Below are positions 46,165 through 57,751 of a stretch of DNA of 60,097 bases, in pieces (within the stretch, counting starts at the first letter, position 1; every line of letters starts with the position of its first letter). The position numbers and the translations under genes are program-made. The DNA lies in contig NW_025062302.1 in the NCBI RefSeq assembly GCF_000002995.4, forward strand, positions 1 through 60,097, given 5' to 3'. The stretch comes from Brugia malayi (Eukaryota; Nematoda; Chromadorea; Rhabditida; Onchocercidae). The notes under the pieces were generated by a model. It saw only the letters and a program-made list of their open reading frames with translations. It was not told where the DNA came from and searched no databases.

Positions 46165-48371
46165 TATGGAATTGATGGAAGAAATGAAATATATGTCACG
46201 TTGTGATTTCTTAACAGGTACAATTAAGACATCGCGGTGAGGAAAAAAGTAACTTTTGAGACAGGTGTTAACATAAATGATCAAAGTGACAGTTAATGGT
46301 TTTAAAAATATTTCAGTCAGTACAAATAGTTAGATATGCTTTTGTATATGCATCCTCAAATCTCTTGCTGATTTTCATCTGTAATACATTGTTGATTACC
46401 GATCAAATATTTAGTCATTCACTGATATAAATTTGACGCTCTGCTGTAGATCGCATAATTATATAGCTTTATGAAATGATTAAGAAGATTCTTTTCTTCC
46501 CCAGAAATTTATTTCTATTTCATTTATATAATAATCAAGGGAGGAATACATATGATCAACTACATTCATTAGTAATATAACAATAGCGATATTTATTCGC
46601 AAGTTCTTCGTACACAGCATGCAAGATTACTTGTAAATGAAATCGATACAGAGAATATAAAAAATCAAAACAGAAATAGCAGAGGGCATTTATTTTGTTT
46701 AAATTGGGCAAGTTTTAATGATTCTTCATGTGCGATTTCAAACCGGATTTAGTCTGAAAATCTTTACTGCATACAGTACACTGGTAGACAGGTCTATTCA
46801 TGTCATGAATTACCATGTGAGTCTGCAAATGGTGTTTATGTATGAAACCTTTTCTGCATATCGAACAACTGTACGGCTTTTCACCAGCATGAGTCGTCAT
46901 ATGTCTTTTCATATTATGGAGATCACCGAAATTCTTTTTGCATATCGAACAACTGTACGGCTTCTCACCGGTATGAACCACCATATGTGCTTTCATACTG
47001 CTGGACTGAGTGAAATTCTTTTTGCATATCGAACAACTGTACGGCTTCTCACCGGTATGAATCACCATATGTGCTTTCATACTGTCGGATCGACTGAAAT
47101 TCTTTTTGCATATCGAACAACAGTAAGGCTTTTCACCGGTATGAATCACCATATGTACTTTCATACTGTCGGACCGACTGAAATTCTTTTTGCATATCGA
47201 ACAACTGTACAGCTTTTCACCAGTATGAGTCATCATATGTTTTTGATTATGCCCGAATTGAGTGAAATTTCTCTTGCATACTGGACAACTATACGGCTTT
47301 TCACCGGTATGAGTCATCACATGTTTTTTCATATGTGTTATTTCCTTTTGACATATATCACAACGCCGTTTCTTTCCTGTGCTTTCTTTTTCTGGTTCAA
47401 TTACTTCCGTCAGTGTTTCGATTGGAACAAGTCGTCGCGGTTTAATTCGTTCATCACTCACTCTTTTCACTGATAAGCCTTGCGATTTATTTCCTTCCTC
47501 TTTCACTTTTGATATTGATAAATCCAACGGTTCTGTTTGTTCCGTTTGCGCTACCTTAAATGATATGAAATTATCAATGAAAAATCACTGTGAAAAATTT
47601 AAATGCCGATGGTATTGTGGTGTTATGTTGTTTTTTTTTAACTTTATGTGGACTTACTGGGTTTCGAATATTGCTCAATTGGAAGACAAAGAAGAATAAA
47701 TAGATGAAATGCATGTCAATGAGAATAATTTGTTGCCAATTCTAAAAAACATTCAAATTTATTGACGGTTGCTTCTAAAGAATAATATCGCTGCTATTTG
47801 ACAAATGCGCAAAGGAGATATTTCTTCAAGTAAATGCTTATACTAAATATATTAGTTTATTTACAAATTTATCATCTAATTCCAAACTCAAAAGTTTGAA
47901 AAGAGGTAACGTCTTCTGTCGAAATGAATGAAACAGAACTTGCTGAATGAAAATTGTAGGAGAGTGTGACAGAGGCCAACCGATCAATTCTGTTAGATAT
48001 TGTTCGATAATCGCATGTATAAGTTCTCATTCAGATGGGGGTGGCAAACTACGTGTATTGATAACTTACGTCTACGTATAATAACGTATGTATAGCAATA
48101 ATAATAGAATATATAATAATGTATAATAAAATGATAATAGCACTACTGCTTAATCCTTTATACTGAATCATTTCTTTTCAGCTTCTGTATTTTATTGTTA
48201 TAAATAATTTATGCAAAGCAGTTGTGACACTTTTTGTAATTTTATTATATTTCGCTTCAATTTTTCCACATTTTCAAATTTTTGGGAATATTAGCAAGAA
48301 TGGAAAATTACATCGCTGCATCTTTTATAATTGATAATGTTAAATTTATAAATGCTAAATGATTTCAACAG
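46165..48371. repeat. Segmental duplication unit 1 (zinc-finger gene)
   Basis: Tandemly duplicated with 48815-51667 in direct orientation. From the zinc-finger coding exon to the right edge the copies are almost identical. The left 500 bp (46165-46700 against 48815-49500) is clearly more diverged, with many substitutions and indels. The right edge is sharp: similarity ends after AAATGCTAAATGRTTTCAAC (48371 and about 51667). Confidence 0.9.
46715..47554 (-). CDS. C2H2 zinc-finger protein, paralogue 1 (8 fingers)
   Basis: The single recognised exon encodes eight Cys2-His2 fingers linked by the TGEKPY linker. The first is short (C-X2-C-X9-H-X3-H), then come CPVCKRNFTQFGHNQKH, two RSDSMK fingers, one TQSSSMKA, one GDLHNMKR, one HKHHLQT and a final TKSGLKS finger before the stop at 46715. 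Recognition positions (-1, 3, 6) are R-S-V/A, Q-S-A, D-N-R and so on; Met replaces the usual Leu at +4. The N-terminus has EPLDLS, a PxDLS motif of the kind that recruits the CtBP corepressor, and a basic RIKPRR stretch. No ATG precedes the fingers, so the exon probably begins at an acceptor TCATTTAAG (first base 47554). A possible first exon is ATG at 47714 to donor CCA|GTAAGT at 47658. That exon would give a hydrophobic N-terminus, odd for a nuclear protein, so it may be non-coding. The protein is probably a sequence-specific DNA-binding repressor. Confidence 0.85.
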   Translation of the reverse strand, partial: VAQTEQTEPLDLSISKVKEEGNKSQGLSVKRVSDERIKPRRLVPIETLTEVIEPEKESTGKKRRCDICQKEITHMKKHVMTHTGEKPYSCPVCKRNFTQFGHNQKHMMTHTGEKLYSCSICKKNFSRSDSMKVHMVIHTGEKPYCCSICKKNFSRSDSMKAHMVIHTGEKPYSCSICKKNFTQSSSMKAHMVVHTGEKPYSCSICKKNFGDLHNMKRHMTTHAGEKPYSCSICRKGFIHKHHLQTHMVIHDMNRPVYQCTVCSKDFQTKSGLKSHMKNH

Positions 48372-49547
48372 ATCTTTCCAATCTTTTTCTTGCACACATT
48401 CTAACATATTTAACATACGTCCTTTGTTTCCTTTAACTGAAGGCATATCATATGGACATATGATATTACAAAATGGTTGAGATAACTGTGAATACAAATG
48501 ACTAAAATGATTTGATTGATTTGTTTTTTATCCTCAAATTCTAAAATAAATATCAGTAGTAATTTCCCAGATTTCCTTCAAAATCCAAAAGCTTTATTTA
48601 TTCAAAACAAATCCTTTGCTCCACGAAACTAATCACTTTTGTTTCTTGTCGCTTTCTTTTCCTCCGTTGTTTTCTTTCTTTTGCGCTATCAATTTTCTGA
48701 CATTAGTCAATTAATTTAATTAATTACAAGTAGGCAATTAAACAGTATTGGTAGACACAGTTGCATCACGCAAAAAAAAAAAGAGTAAATAGAATCTGGA
48801 ATAAATAATGCAATAAAATTGAAAAGGTCAAATATATATCACATGGCGATTCCTTAACGGGTGCAATGAGTGACATCGCAGCGACAAAAAAATAAAATTA
48901 ATTCGGTTGGTAAAACTTTTGGGATATCTGTTAACATAAATGATCGAAGTGAGAATTATGGTTTTAAGAATATTTCAGTCAGTGCAAATAGTTTAAACAG
49001 TTGTGATATTGTATGTGCCTCTTCAAATCTCTTGCTGGTTTTCATCTGTAATACTTTGTTGAATGCCGAATAAATATTTAGTCACTCTCTGATATATGTT
49101 TGACGCTCTGTCGTAGATCGCATAATTAAACAAATTTATAAAATGATATGTTGTGATTAAGAAGATTCGTTCCCAAAAATTTATTTTCATTTCATTTATT
49201 CAATAGTCGAATTCAATAATCGGAGGAATACATATGAGCAATTCCATTTCATTACTAATGTAGTCATAGCGATACTATTATTCAAATTTTTCGTGCATAG
49301 CATGCAAATGAAACCATTAGATGAAGTTAACATTAAAAAACATATTTGCAAGAATAACAAAGAAGAAAAAGATATTAGTATGCATATACGATCAAAGAAC
49401 AAATAATAATTTGTCATAAAAAATTAGTAAATATTCAACAATAACAGAATTAGCAGAGTGCATTTCATCCGTTTAAAGTGCTCAAGCTTTAATGATTCTT
49501 CATATGCAATTTCAATCTGCATTTAGCCTGAAAATCTTTACTGCTTA

Positions 49548-50831
49548 TCATACAGTGATAAGTCTATTATTCATTTGATGAGTTACCATGTGAGTCTGCA
49601 AATGGTGTTTATGCATGAAACCTTTCCTGCATATCGGACAACTATACGGTTTTTCACCAGTATGAATCATCATATGTTTTTTCATACTGTCAGACCGAGT
49701 GAAATTCTTTTTGCACATCGAACAACTGTACGGCTTTTCACCAGTATGAACCACCATATGTGCTTTCATACTGCTGGACTGAGTGAAATTCTTTTTGCAT
49801 ATGGAACAACTGTAAGGCTTCTCACCAGTATGAACCACCATATGTGCTTTCATACTGCTGGACTGAGTGAAATTCTTTTTGCATATGGAACAACTGTACG
49901 ACTTCTCACCAGTATGAACCACCATATGTGCTTTCATACTGCTGGACTGAGTGAAATTCTTTTTGCATATGGAACAACTGTACGGCTTTTCACCAGTATG
50001 AGTCGTCATATGCCTTTTCATATTACAGAGATCACCGAAATTCTTTTTGCATATGGAACAACTGTACGGCTTCTCACCAGTATGAACCACCATATGTGCT
50101 TTCATACTGCTGGACTGAGTGAAATTCTTTTTGCATATGGAACAACTGTACGACTTCTCACCAGTATGAACCACCATATGTGCTTTCATACTGCTGGACT
50201 GAGTGAAATTCTTTTTGCATATGGAACAACTGTACGGCTTTTCACCAGTATGAGTCGTCATATGCCTTTTCATATTACAGAGATCACCGAAATTCTTTTT
50301 GCATATGGAACAACTGTACGGCTTCTCACCGGTATGAATCACCATATGTGCTTTCATACTGTCGGATCGACTGAAATTCTTTTTGCATATCGAACAACAG
50401 TAAGGCTTTTCACCGGTATGAATCACCATATGTGCTTTCATACTGTCGGACCGACTGAAATTCTTTTTGCATATCGAACAACTGTACAGCTTTTCACCAG
50501 TATGAGTCATCATATGTTTTTGATTATGCCCGAATTGAGTGAAATTTCTCTTGCATACTGGACAACTATACGGCTTTTTACCAGTATGAGTCATCACATG
50601 TTTTTTCATATGTGTTATTTCCTTTTGACATATATCACAACGCCGTTTCTTTCCTGTGCTTTCTTTTTCTGGTTCAATTACTTCCGTCAGTGTTTCGATT
50701 GGAACAAGTCGTCGCGGTTTAATTCGTTCATCACTCACTCTTTTCACTGATAAGCCTTGCGATTTATTTCCTTCCTCTTTCACTTTTGATATTGATAAAT
50801 CCAACGGTTCTGTTTGTTCCGTTTGCGCTAC
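49548..50831 (-). CDS. C2H2 zinc-finger protein, paralogue 2 (13 fingers, C-terminus altered)
   Basis: Near-identical at its N-terminus to the paralogue at 46715-47554: the same EPLDLS CtBP-type motif, the same short first finger, and the same acceptor, here with the first exon base at 50831. The possible upstream exon is at 50936-50992. It then has thirteen fingers in the order short finger, FGHNQK, RSDSMKA x2, GDLCNMKR, TQSSSMKA x2, GDLCNMKR, TQSSSMKA x3, TRSDSMKK, HKHHLQT. A three-finger block (GDLC-TQSSS-TQSSS, 252 bp) is repeated in tandem. After the last finger the frame ends as QMNNRLITV at 49548. The finger that closes the other paralogue is still legible in another frame down to about 49491, but one of its zinc-binding Cys has become Ser. 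A frameshift near 49560 therefore removed it. Confidence 0.85.
   Translation of the reverse strand, partial: VAQTEQTEPLDLSISKVKEEGNKSQGLSVKRVSDERIKPRRLVPIETLTEVIEPEKESTGKKRRCDICQKEITHMKKHVMTHTGKKPYSCPVCKRNFTQFGHNQKHMMTHTGEKLYSCSICKKNFSRSDSMKAHMVIHTGEKPYCCSICKKNFSRSDSMKAHMVIHTGEKPYSCSICKKNFGDLCNMKRHMTTHTGEKPYSCSICKKNFTQSSSMKAHMVVHTGEKSYSCSICKKNFTQSSSMKAHMVVHTGEKPYSCSICKKNFGDLCNMKRHMTTHTGEKPYSCSICKKNFTQSSSMKAHMVVHTGEKSYSCSICKKNFTQSSSMKAHMVVHTGEKPYSCSICKKNFTQSSSMKAHMVVHTGEKPYSCSMCKKNFTRSDSMKKHMMIHTGEKPYSCPICRKGFMHKHHLQTHMVTHQMNNRLITV
49660..50420. repeat. 84-bp zinc-finger tandem repeat with 252-bp higher-order unit
   Basis: Adjacent fingers are nearly identical at DNA level. TATTACAGAGATCACCGAAA recurs at 50021 and 50273, exactly 252 bp (three fingers) apart. 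This indicates recent unequal crossover or slippage inside the exon. Confidence 0.9.
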
Positions 50832-51667
50832 CTTAAATGATATGAAATTATCAATGAAAAATCACTGTGAAAAATTTAAATGCCGATGGTATTGTGGTGT
50901 TATGTTGTTTTTTTTTTAACTTTATGTGGACTTACTGTGTTTCGAATATTGCTCAATTGGAAGACAAAGAAGAATAAATAGATGAAATGCATGTCAATGA
51001 GAATAATTTGTTGCCAATTCTAAAAAACATTCAAATTTATTGACGGTTGCTTCTAAAGAATAATGTCGCTGCTATTTGACAAATGCGCAAAGGAGATATT
51101 TCTTCAAGTAAATGCTTTTCTAAATATATACTAGTTTATTGACAAATTTATCATCTAATCCCAAAATCCCTGTCATAACTCAAAAGTTTGAAAAGAGGTA
51201 ATCTTCTGTCGTCTTCTGTCGAAATGAATGAAATAAAACTACTGAATGAAAATTGTAGGAGAGTGTGACAGAGGCCAACCGATCAATTCTGTTAGATATT
51301 GTTCGATAATCGCATGTATAAGTTCTCATTCAGATGGGGGTGGCAAACTACGTGTATTGATAACTTACGTCTACGTATAATAACGTATGTATAGCAATAA
51401 TAATAGAATATATAATAATGTATAATAAAATGATAATAGCACTACTGCTTAATCCTTTATACTGAATCATTTCTTTTCAGCTTCTGTATTTTATTGTTAT
51501 AAATAATTTATGCAAAGCAGTTATGACACTTTTTGTAATTTTATTATATTTCGCTTCAATTTTTCCACATTTTCAAATTTTTGGGAATATTGGAAAGAAT
51601 GGAAAATTACATTGCTGCATCTCTTATAATTGGTAATGTTGATTTATAAATGCTAAATGGTTTCAAC

Positions 51668-53540
51668 TTTAAATTTGCTTTGTGTTGTGTGCAAATTAGG
51701 TTATTAAATTTTTTTTACGATTTTCATATTTAACACCATGTGATGTAGATAGCTGTCAAATGAATTCTTATTGATGATTTCCAATACTTTTAAACTTTTC
51801 AAATGCCAATTGCAATGAAAATATGAAGAAAAAAGGCGATGGTAATGATCCTATCATTTACTGACAGTAATCAGCAACGTTGCACAATGTGTGGTTGGTA
51901 TAACTTAAATGCTGAACGGAAAACCATCAGTTTGACATCTAATAGCTGTGTAACCGATAGGGTTGCCTAATGGCTTCACACGGTATGCTTGGACTGGAAT
52001 TATCTGCAATTCCAGACAGTTAAACTTAAGGACAGGCTTCAATTTTTTCCTAAAAGATGTGACAAGATGTAATTTATACATTTTTAATATACGTCCTTTT
52101 CGTTTTTTTTTTTTTTTTTTAATTGAAATTTAAATAAATTCAAATGACTTGCAAAATAGTGGAAGGAAGATATTAACAGTTGTTTATAAGTCAGGATCAT
52201 TTTGACAAATTCAAACCTTGATTTAACATTGTCCAAGTCGATTTATGTTAAATATAGGAATTCATCATCCAAATGAGCACATGGAAGGTAAAACAAATCA
52301 CTTGCTGAACTGCGTATAAGAAAATGCTTTTAATGATTCATCTTTAATCCACTTTCTTATATTGAATACCCGCATAATGCGGAATTCACTTTGCTTGTTT
52401 CTGAATTTGATTTTCAAATATATTTAATGGTAATCATTTTATTCAGAATAATTTGCTACCTTACAGTCAATTTCTTTATTTATTCGAATAATGAACTATT
52501 CGCTATCAATGATTGAATAAGTTAATAACTAAAAATGATATATAATGCAATCAACTGAAATCCACCTGAAGTATTTTTGACCAATTATACCAAATTGCCA
52601 CAGTCAATGAATAGACGATTTAGCAAACTTTTTAAAAATGAATAATTCATCTATCATTTAATGCCTAATGAGCAAACATTTAAGATACTAAAAATCTATT
52701 CCAAAAAAACAAAAAGACGATGAAAAAGTTTATGAACTTCTGATTTCAGGATAGACAAATTGAAGATGTAAAGGAAAAATTTATCCAAATGAGAAAGGCT
52801 TGTCAAACAAAGGTAAAAAAAATTGAAATAACCTTCGAGCATATTCCAAATCATATCCAACCGATTCATGAAGTGCAGACATCTACATTTTTTTTTATTT
52901 TTATTAATTTCTTAAGAATTATCCAATTTAATCTGATAAAAAAACAAAGTAAAGAGATTTATTTGGACAGCAAAATGTTCATCTTTAATAAAGAATACGA
53001 CTGGATAACTCAGTAGCGCTACATTTCTTAGTAACAAATAAATTCAATTTGATTACTGATTTCAACTGTTATTTGTTATTAAAAAGTGTTCTCATCTCAA
53101 ACCTTATTTTAAATTCTTTTTTTTAGAAAAATCTTCCATTCTCGTATTTACATAACATCTTACATTTCACTTCCTTCTTTTACGTTAATCTGAACTCAAA
53201 TAATCAGGAACCTAGAAATAGAAATATCCGAGAAGCTATTGCTTGCTCTAACGGATGACAGGACTATGCTTCAACTAGAAATAAATTGCAAAATGAAATT
53301 GGTTAATTTTGATCAATTTTTCAGTTCCAATTTTTTGCATATTTTCAATATTGAATGCCATGAGTAAAGAAAACAAAGAATAGTAACTTCAAAATTTTCG
53401 TTGATTTAATCCATAAAATTGTTAATTTGAGTATAAAAATTTCCAAAATATATTTCATATACTTTCTCTGAAAAAAAGCTTCGTTTTAATACTGAAATTA
53501 AGGATTGCAGTGAAGCGAATTGTATCTTTATAATTTTGAT
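51668..53540. other. Gene-free AT-rich stretch
   Basis: No gene is supported. A short open frame at 52751-53016 begins after a plausible acceptor (TGATTTCAG) and reads DRQIEDVKEKF..., but no partner exon or family is recognised. A poly-T run is near 52105-52120. Confidence 0.5.
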
Positions 53541-54710
53541 GCTTTTTAGAACAGTTGCCAGCAATGCCAAATCTACCGGAAACCAGAATAAAACCTTCGA
53601 ACAAGTTGGTTTAGATTACTTGAGTCCTCTTCTAATTAAATCTAGTTAAAAGATGGTCGCTCTTTTTACATGTTTTACTACCAGAGCAGTACATCTTGAA
53701 ACGACAGAAAACTTATCCGCCGAAAATTTTTTGCATATTTTTCGAAAATTAATTGCTTAACGAAACTAGTCCTAAGCGATAACGCCATCATTTCCAACTT
53801 TTATTCAAGATTATTATGAAAAAAAAAAAAAACGCTTATTTTTTGGCAGCAAAGGGCATGATATGGAAGAAAATAGAAAGAAAACTTTTAAAAGAAAGAG
53901 AATTGATAACGCTAATAGCAAAGATAAGGAATGCTTAATATCCGAGCATTAACTTACATAGGCTTTGATGAATAGAGTCATAGGCTCAATCGATTTCATT
54001 TCACCTATTGCTTCATTAATATATATTATAATCCTGGCTACGGAACATAATTCCTTACCGGAAATTAATTCAATTCTGAACAAGTTTTGGAAAAGTAATC
54101 TACTCCTATGCTACATTTGGGTATGCGCTAAGAGAATATAAATAGTCTCATTGCATACCGCCGCTGGGCCACTGACGCATTAGTGCTTTACGTAACTTCG
54201 GTAGTCCTATGCTAACCAATTATGATATTATTAATTAAGAGAATATGCTTCTTATACATTAAGGATTAAGGACAAACTAGTCAAATAGTGGACCAGTACT
54301 CTTATCACATTAGAGTTTTTTTGGAATTTGTGAAAAGAATACCTTACATATCTTAGAGAAGAACATAGACAAAAAGAACTAATCTCTCGTAGATTGGTAA
54401 AAAAAAATCTCGTAAAAAAAAAAAAAAAAAAAGGAATTTCACGTGAAAATGAAATAGTTTTATTAAATGAACCCTCGTCGTATGTGTAAATTAGCAAAGA
54501 TAGTAAAAATTAACCGAGAATAGGATAGAAGAATAAAAAGTGCAGCAATACAAATACTTAATGGAAAACAGTTTGATCGGTCAATAACTATGCTTTGTCC
54601 TATGGAAATAGATGGTTCCGAGAACGTAAAAAATAAATGGAAGGAACGTTTAGAGAGACGAACCAGAAGTGTCAAAAACTACAAATTGTATCGAGTCAAA
54701 GAATAAGTCA
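53541..54710 (+). pseudogene. Decayed BEL/Pao pol, copy 2 (integrase and DUF5641)
   Basis: This begins just after the integrase zinc-binding region with QLPAMPNLPETRI (53552), equivalent to KLPPMPNYPQERI of the intact element. It continues with VGLDYLSP (about 53605), ALFTCFTTRAVHLET (about 53657) and NLSAENFL in the integrase core, ERELITLIAKIRNA (about 53898), and a GSIDFISPIASL block (about 53981). DUF5641 remnants follow: RENEIVLLNEPSS near 54442 and IKSAAIQILNGKQFDRSITM near 54534. Several stops and frameshifts and a poly-A run (54415-54432) break it. It shares orientation with the decayed copy at 43020-44560 but is better preserved over the DUF5641 domain. Confidence 0.88.
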
Positions 54711-54869
54711 AATTTTACGATTTTACGAAAATTTTATTATTAATAATAATTGTACAGATTATAGTAATAAATAATTGTATTGAATTTTCGGAAGACTGTT
54801 TAATTTTCAATTTTTAAAACTTTAAATTAATTGAAGCTTGCTTTGAATGATTTCTTTTAATCCAACATT

Positions 54870-55085
54870 TTTATAGCTTTCCATATGTATTCGATGTTTT
54901 CATATCTCTTTGAAACAGTCGTGTTATGGAATATTCTGAACTGTGTCGCTTTCTGCAAAAGATATTACCGCCTGTAACTGCAGCTCAGTGCATAAGAACT
55001 CAAAATTTGATTTGAAATGTTCATTATTATTTCCACAAGAAAATTCTGTCATTCTTGTTGACTGCATATTTTTTCCTAAGCCTTA
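54870..55085. repeat. Dispersed block X, copy 2
   Basis: Partner of 45730-45960. It lies about 160 bp after the decayed BEL/Pao pol copy 2. Because the same block follows both decayed pol copies it may be a remnant of the 3' end or LTR of that older BEL/Pao family. It does not resemble the LTR of the intact element. Confidence 0.7.
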
Positions 55086-57751
55086 CTTATTAAGCTTATC
55101 AATTTGATATGTCTATGAGGTAAATTAGCATTTTCATTCTGATTTTAAACTTGAACTGATTTTAAACTCAAAATTATAAACTCGAACTTTTGTTGTAGAA
55201 TTCATATATGTGGGTGAAAAAGTCTGATGCTATATTTACCATTCATTATTCACCTGTGTTTTTCTTTTATTACATTTCCGCCAGACAAAGGAAGCCTTGA
55301 GATTTCTTATTCACATGAGCGCCCGTTGGAAGGTTTTAACATTGTGCTCTCACTGTTTGTTTTTTTTTCTTATTTCCTATCTGCTTCACGTAATTTTTTT
55401 TTTTTTTTTTTCAATTAATTATGGAATAAAGCAAAAGAGATGTGTCGTTTACACAACTAACAAATCTAAAACTTCGCTTTGAGAAGAAATATCAGTACAA
55501 TAAGCTTATTGCTATTAAATTTTGTCAACTGAAAATTGATTTCAATAGAAGTGATATGGATAGAGTTATTCGAATAACAAAATACCTTTTTAAATGACAT
55601 TTTCATTTTGCTACGTTTTTATTATTCTGAAGTTAATAAATTAATTCTAAAAAATTTAATTACACTGAAATCATAAATAAGTCTGTCACTATTAAATGTT
55701 GTACTAACTTTTTTCTACTGCTGATAAATTTTGAAGTTTTTGAGAACACGAGGACTTTGATCTTTTATTTTTAACATATGGACAAATAAATGCCTAGAAA
55801 GTTTAGTTGCAAATCAATGGCCTGAAATATCATTTTTTTTTTATTAGATTGCGTCGAATTTTAGTTTTAAAAAAAATTGATTAGCCCACAAATATTTCAT
55901 GCAAGCTTTTCAAACTGAAAAAGATTGGATAAAATTTTCGTTTAATTGTGTGAGCAGCTGAATAATTTCAGTTTGCCATGCTCATTTTAATTTAATAAAC
56001 TATACGATAGAGAGAAAGTTGGATCATTTTGTGTTAGAAAGATCATTTTTGATGTAATCTGCTATGATTGTCTTCATACTAATCTTTTCAATTCTAATTT
56101 ATTTAATTACACGTTTATAAGTAACTAATTCCATCGGTTCATTGCAATTATCAATGCTATAAGTGTTTTCGTGCTTTACAAAAAAGTTTAAAATACTGGA
56201 GTTCTTTTTTTTGAAAAATTTTTATATTCCTTCTGAATGCTTTTTCACAAATATGCTCTTATTTTTTGTAAAGCACGAAAACTTTTTTTTTCTAAAACAA
56301 GTATTATATAGTTTCTCTTTTTTTGAGAAAAAAAAAATTTTGTGAAGTATTGCCATCATTTTCTTGTCTTTACTTAATTTAGGCTTTGTTTATTGATGTT
56401 TAATCCAAAGTTGGTCCATCGAGTCTGGGAAATTTCTCGTCAAAACTGCGTTACTTTTGTAGTATCAGGTATTATTGGCTCAACTATAATTTTAGAGAGA
56501 TAAAACATTCATTTGCTAATTAAATTATGATAGACTATGAAAGATGGCCAAACATTCGGACTTTCGGTTAGGTGAAATTTCGATTCTAAAAGCATTAATA
56601 GCGTTATTTTCCTTCTGAAAATATATGTGAAAGAGAATGGAAATGTTTGAGACAACAACTATTTATTATGGTGGTATTTTTAAACTTAAAAATTTTACTG
56701 AACTGATTTCCATTTTCAATTTATTTAGCTATGTATGTATCTGTAAATTAGCATTATAGTAATATTTTCAAAGAATTTTAGTAACATTTTTTTTTTTTTT
56801 TTTTCATTTTGTTTTATTTAATACTATGATTCTGAGTAAAAAATATTTTGAGTTTTATTTCAGAACTTACTTTAGGCATGCAACAGTTCATCTTGCAAAC
56901 ACTATATTTTATCCAAAAGTTATGAAAATAATCAATTTACTCAATATTTTACTTATCCAAAAGTTATGAAATAATCAATAAGAGATTTTAGATTTTAGGC
57001 TTAAAAAGTTCACTGTTTTATGCGGTTAGCATTTAAATGGCAATGATGTTATTAAATTGATGTATAACTATCTGAGTAACAGTAGTGTTAGTAGTAAAAA
57101 ACTATGTCGACTTTAAAAATTCGAAGTGTAAATTTCCGTAAATTTCATCCCTTCTTTTGATTCATTTCATACCGGAAAACGTCGAATTCTTCAATAACTT
57201 AAGAACTCACCACATTTGAATCGAGAAAGATGGAATAAAAAAGATTAGTGATAAGCAGTTAGTCTGACAATCGACCTAGAAACGTGTCATTTTTGTTTTG
57301 TGATCTGAACAATATCACCGAACACTTTTCAGATTTTATTTCTAAATATGATTCTATTATTCCGCATTTCGTGATTATGTATGTTTGCATGCATTTATGT
57401 GAATATTTAATTATTCAATAAACAATTGAAAAATTGTCAAATTAATCAATTTTTTGATTTTTTTATTATTTACAAATCACCCAATTGTAATTCGTAAAGT
57501 GTTGTTGTTTAATTTTTTTTACGACACATCGCATAATAAATACATTTCACATGAATTAAGCTTAAAATAATTATTCTCTTAGAATATTATTTGAATAAAT
57601 GCAAAAATATTCCGGAAAAAACATATCACTCGGTGAAATACATTCCGGATAGTATATAATCCAGAAACAATTTATTTTTTTTTCCCTTCTATAAAAAATT
57701 TCCATCTAGACCACTGAGTAAACAAAGCCAAAAAACGAACCGAATAATTTG
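55086..57751. other. Gene-free stretch upstream of the cystatin gene
   Basis: About 2.7 kb of AT-rich sequence with homopolymer runs (about 55390-55411, 56788-56805) and one long perfect inverted repeat (56165-56282). No coding region is supported. The last 50 bases before the cystatin ATG contain TTTCCATCTAG (about 57700-57710), which could act as a trans-splice acceptor. Confidence 0.6.
56165..56282. repeat. Perfect 21-bp inverted repeat with 76-bp spacer
   Basis: Arm GTTTTCGTGCTTTAC plus AAAAAA (56165-56185) and its exact complement (56262-56282) flank an AT-rich spacer. The 118-bp size suggests a small MITE-like element or a snapback repeat. No clear target duplication is seen. Confidence 0.85.

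Larger units (their letters stand above)
48815..51667. repeat. Segmental duplication unit 2 (zinc-finger gene, expanded)
   Basis: Direct-orientation partner of 46165-48371. It is longer mainly because its zinc-finger exon carries five extra 84-bp finger units in the array. The 48372-48814 spacer between the two units is AT-rich, contains a 22-bp palindrome (48445-48466) and has no gene. Confidence 0.9.

Noticed and set aside
46718..50750. Long plus-strand frames of 251 and 391 codons opposite the zinc-finger exons
   Set aside because: They are antisense shadows of the 84-bp finger repeat; the minus strand has the Cys2-His2 fingers and linkers.
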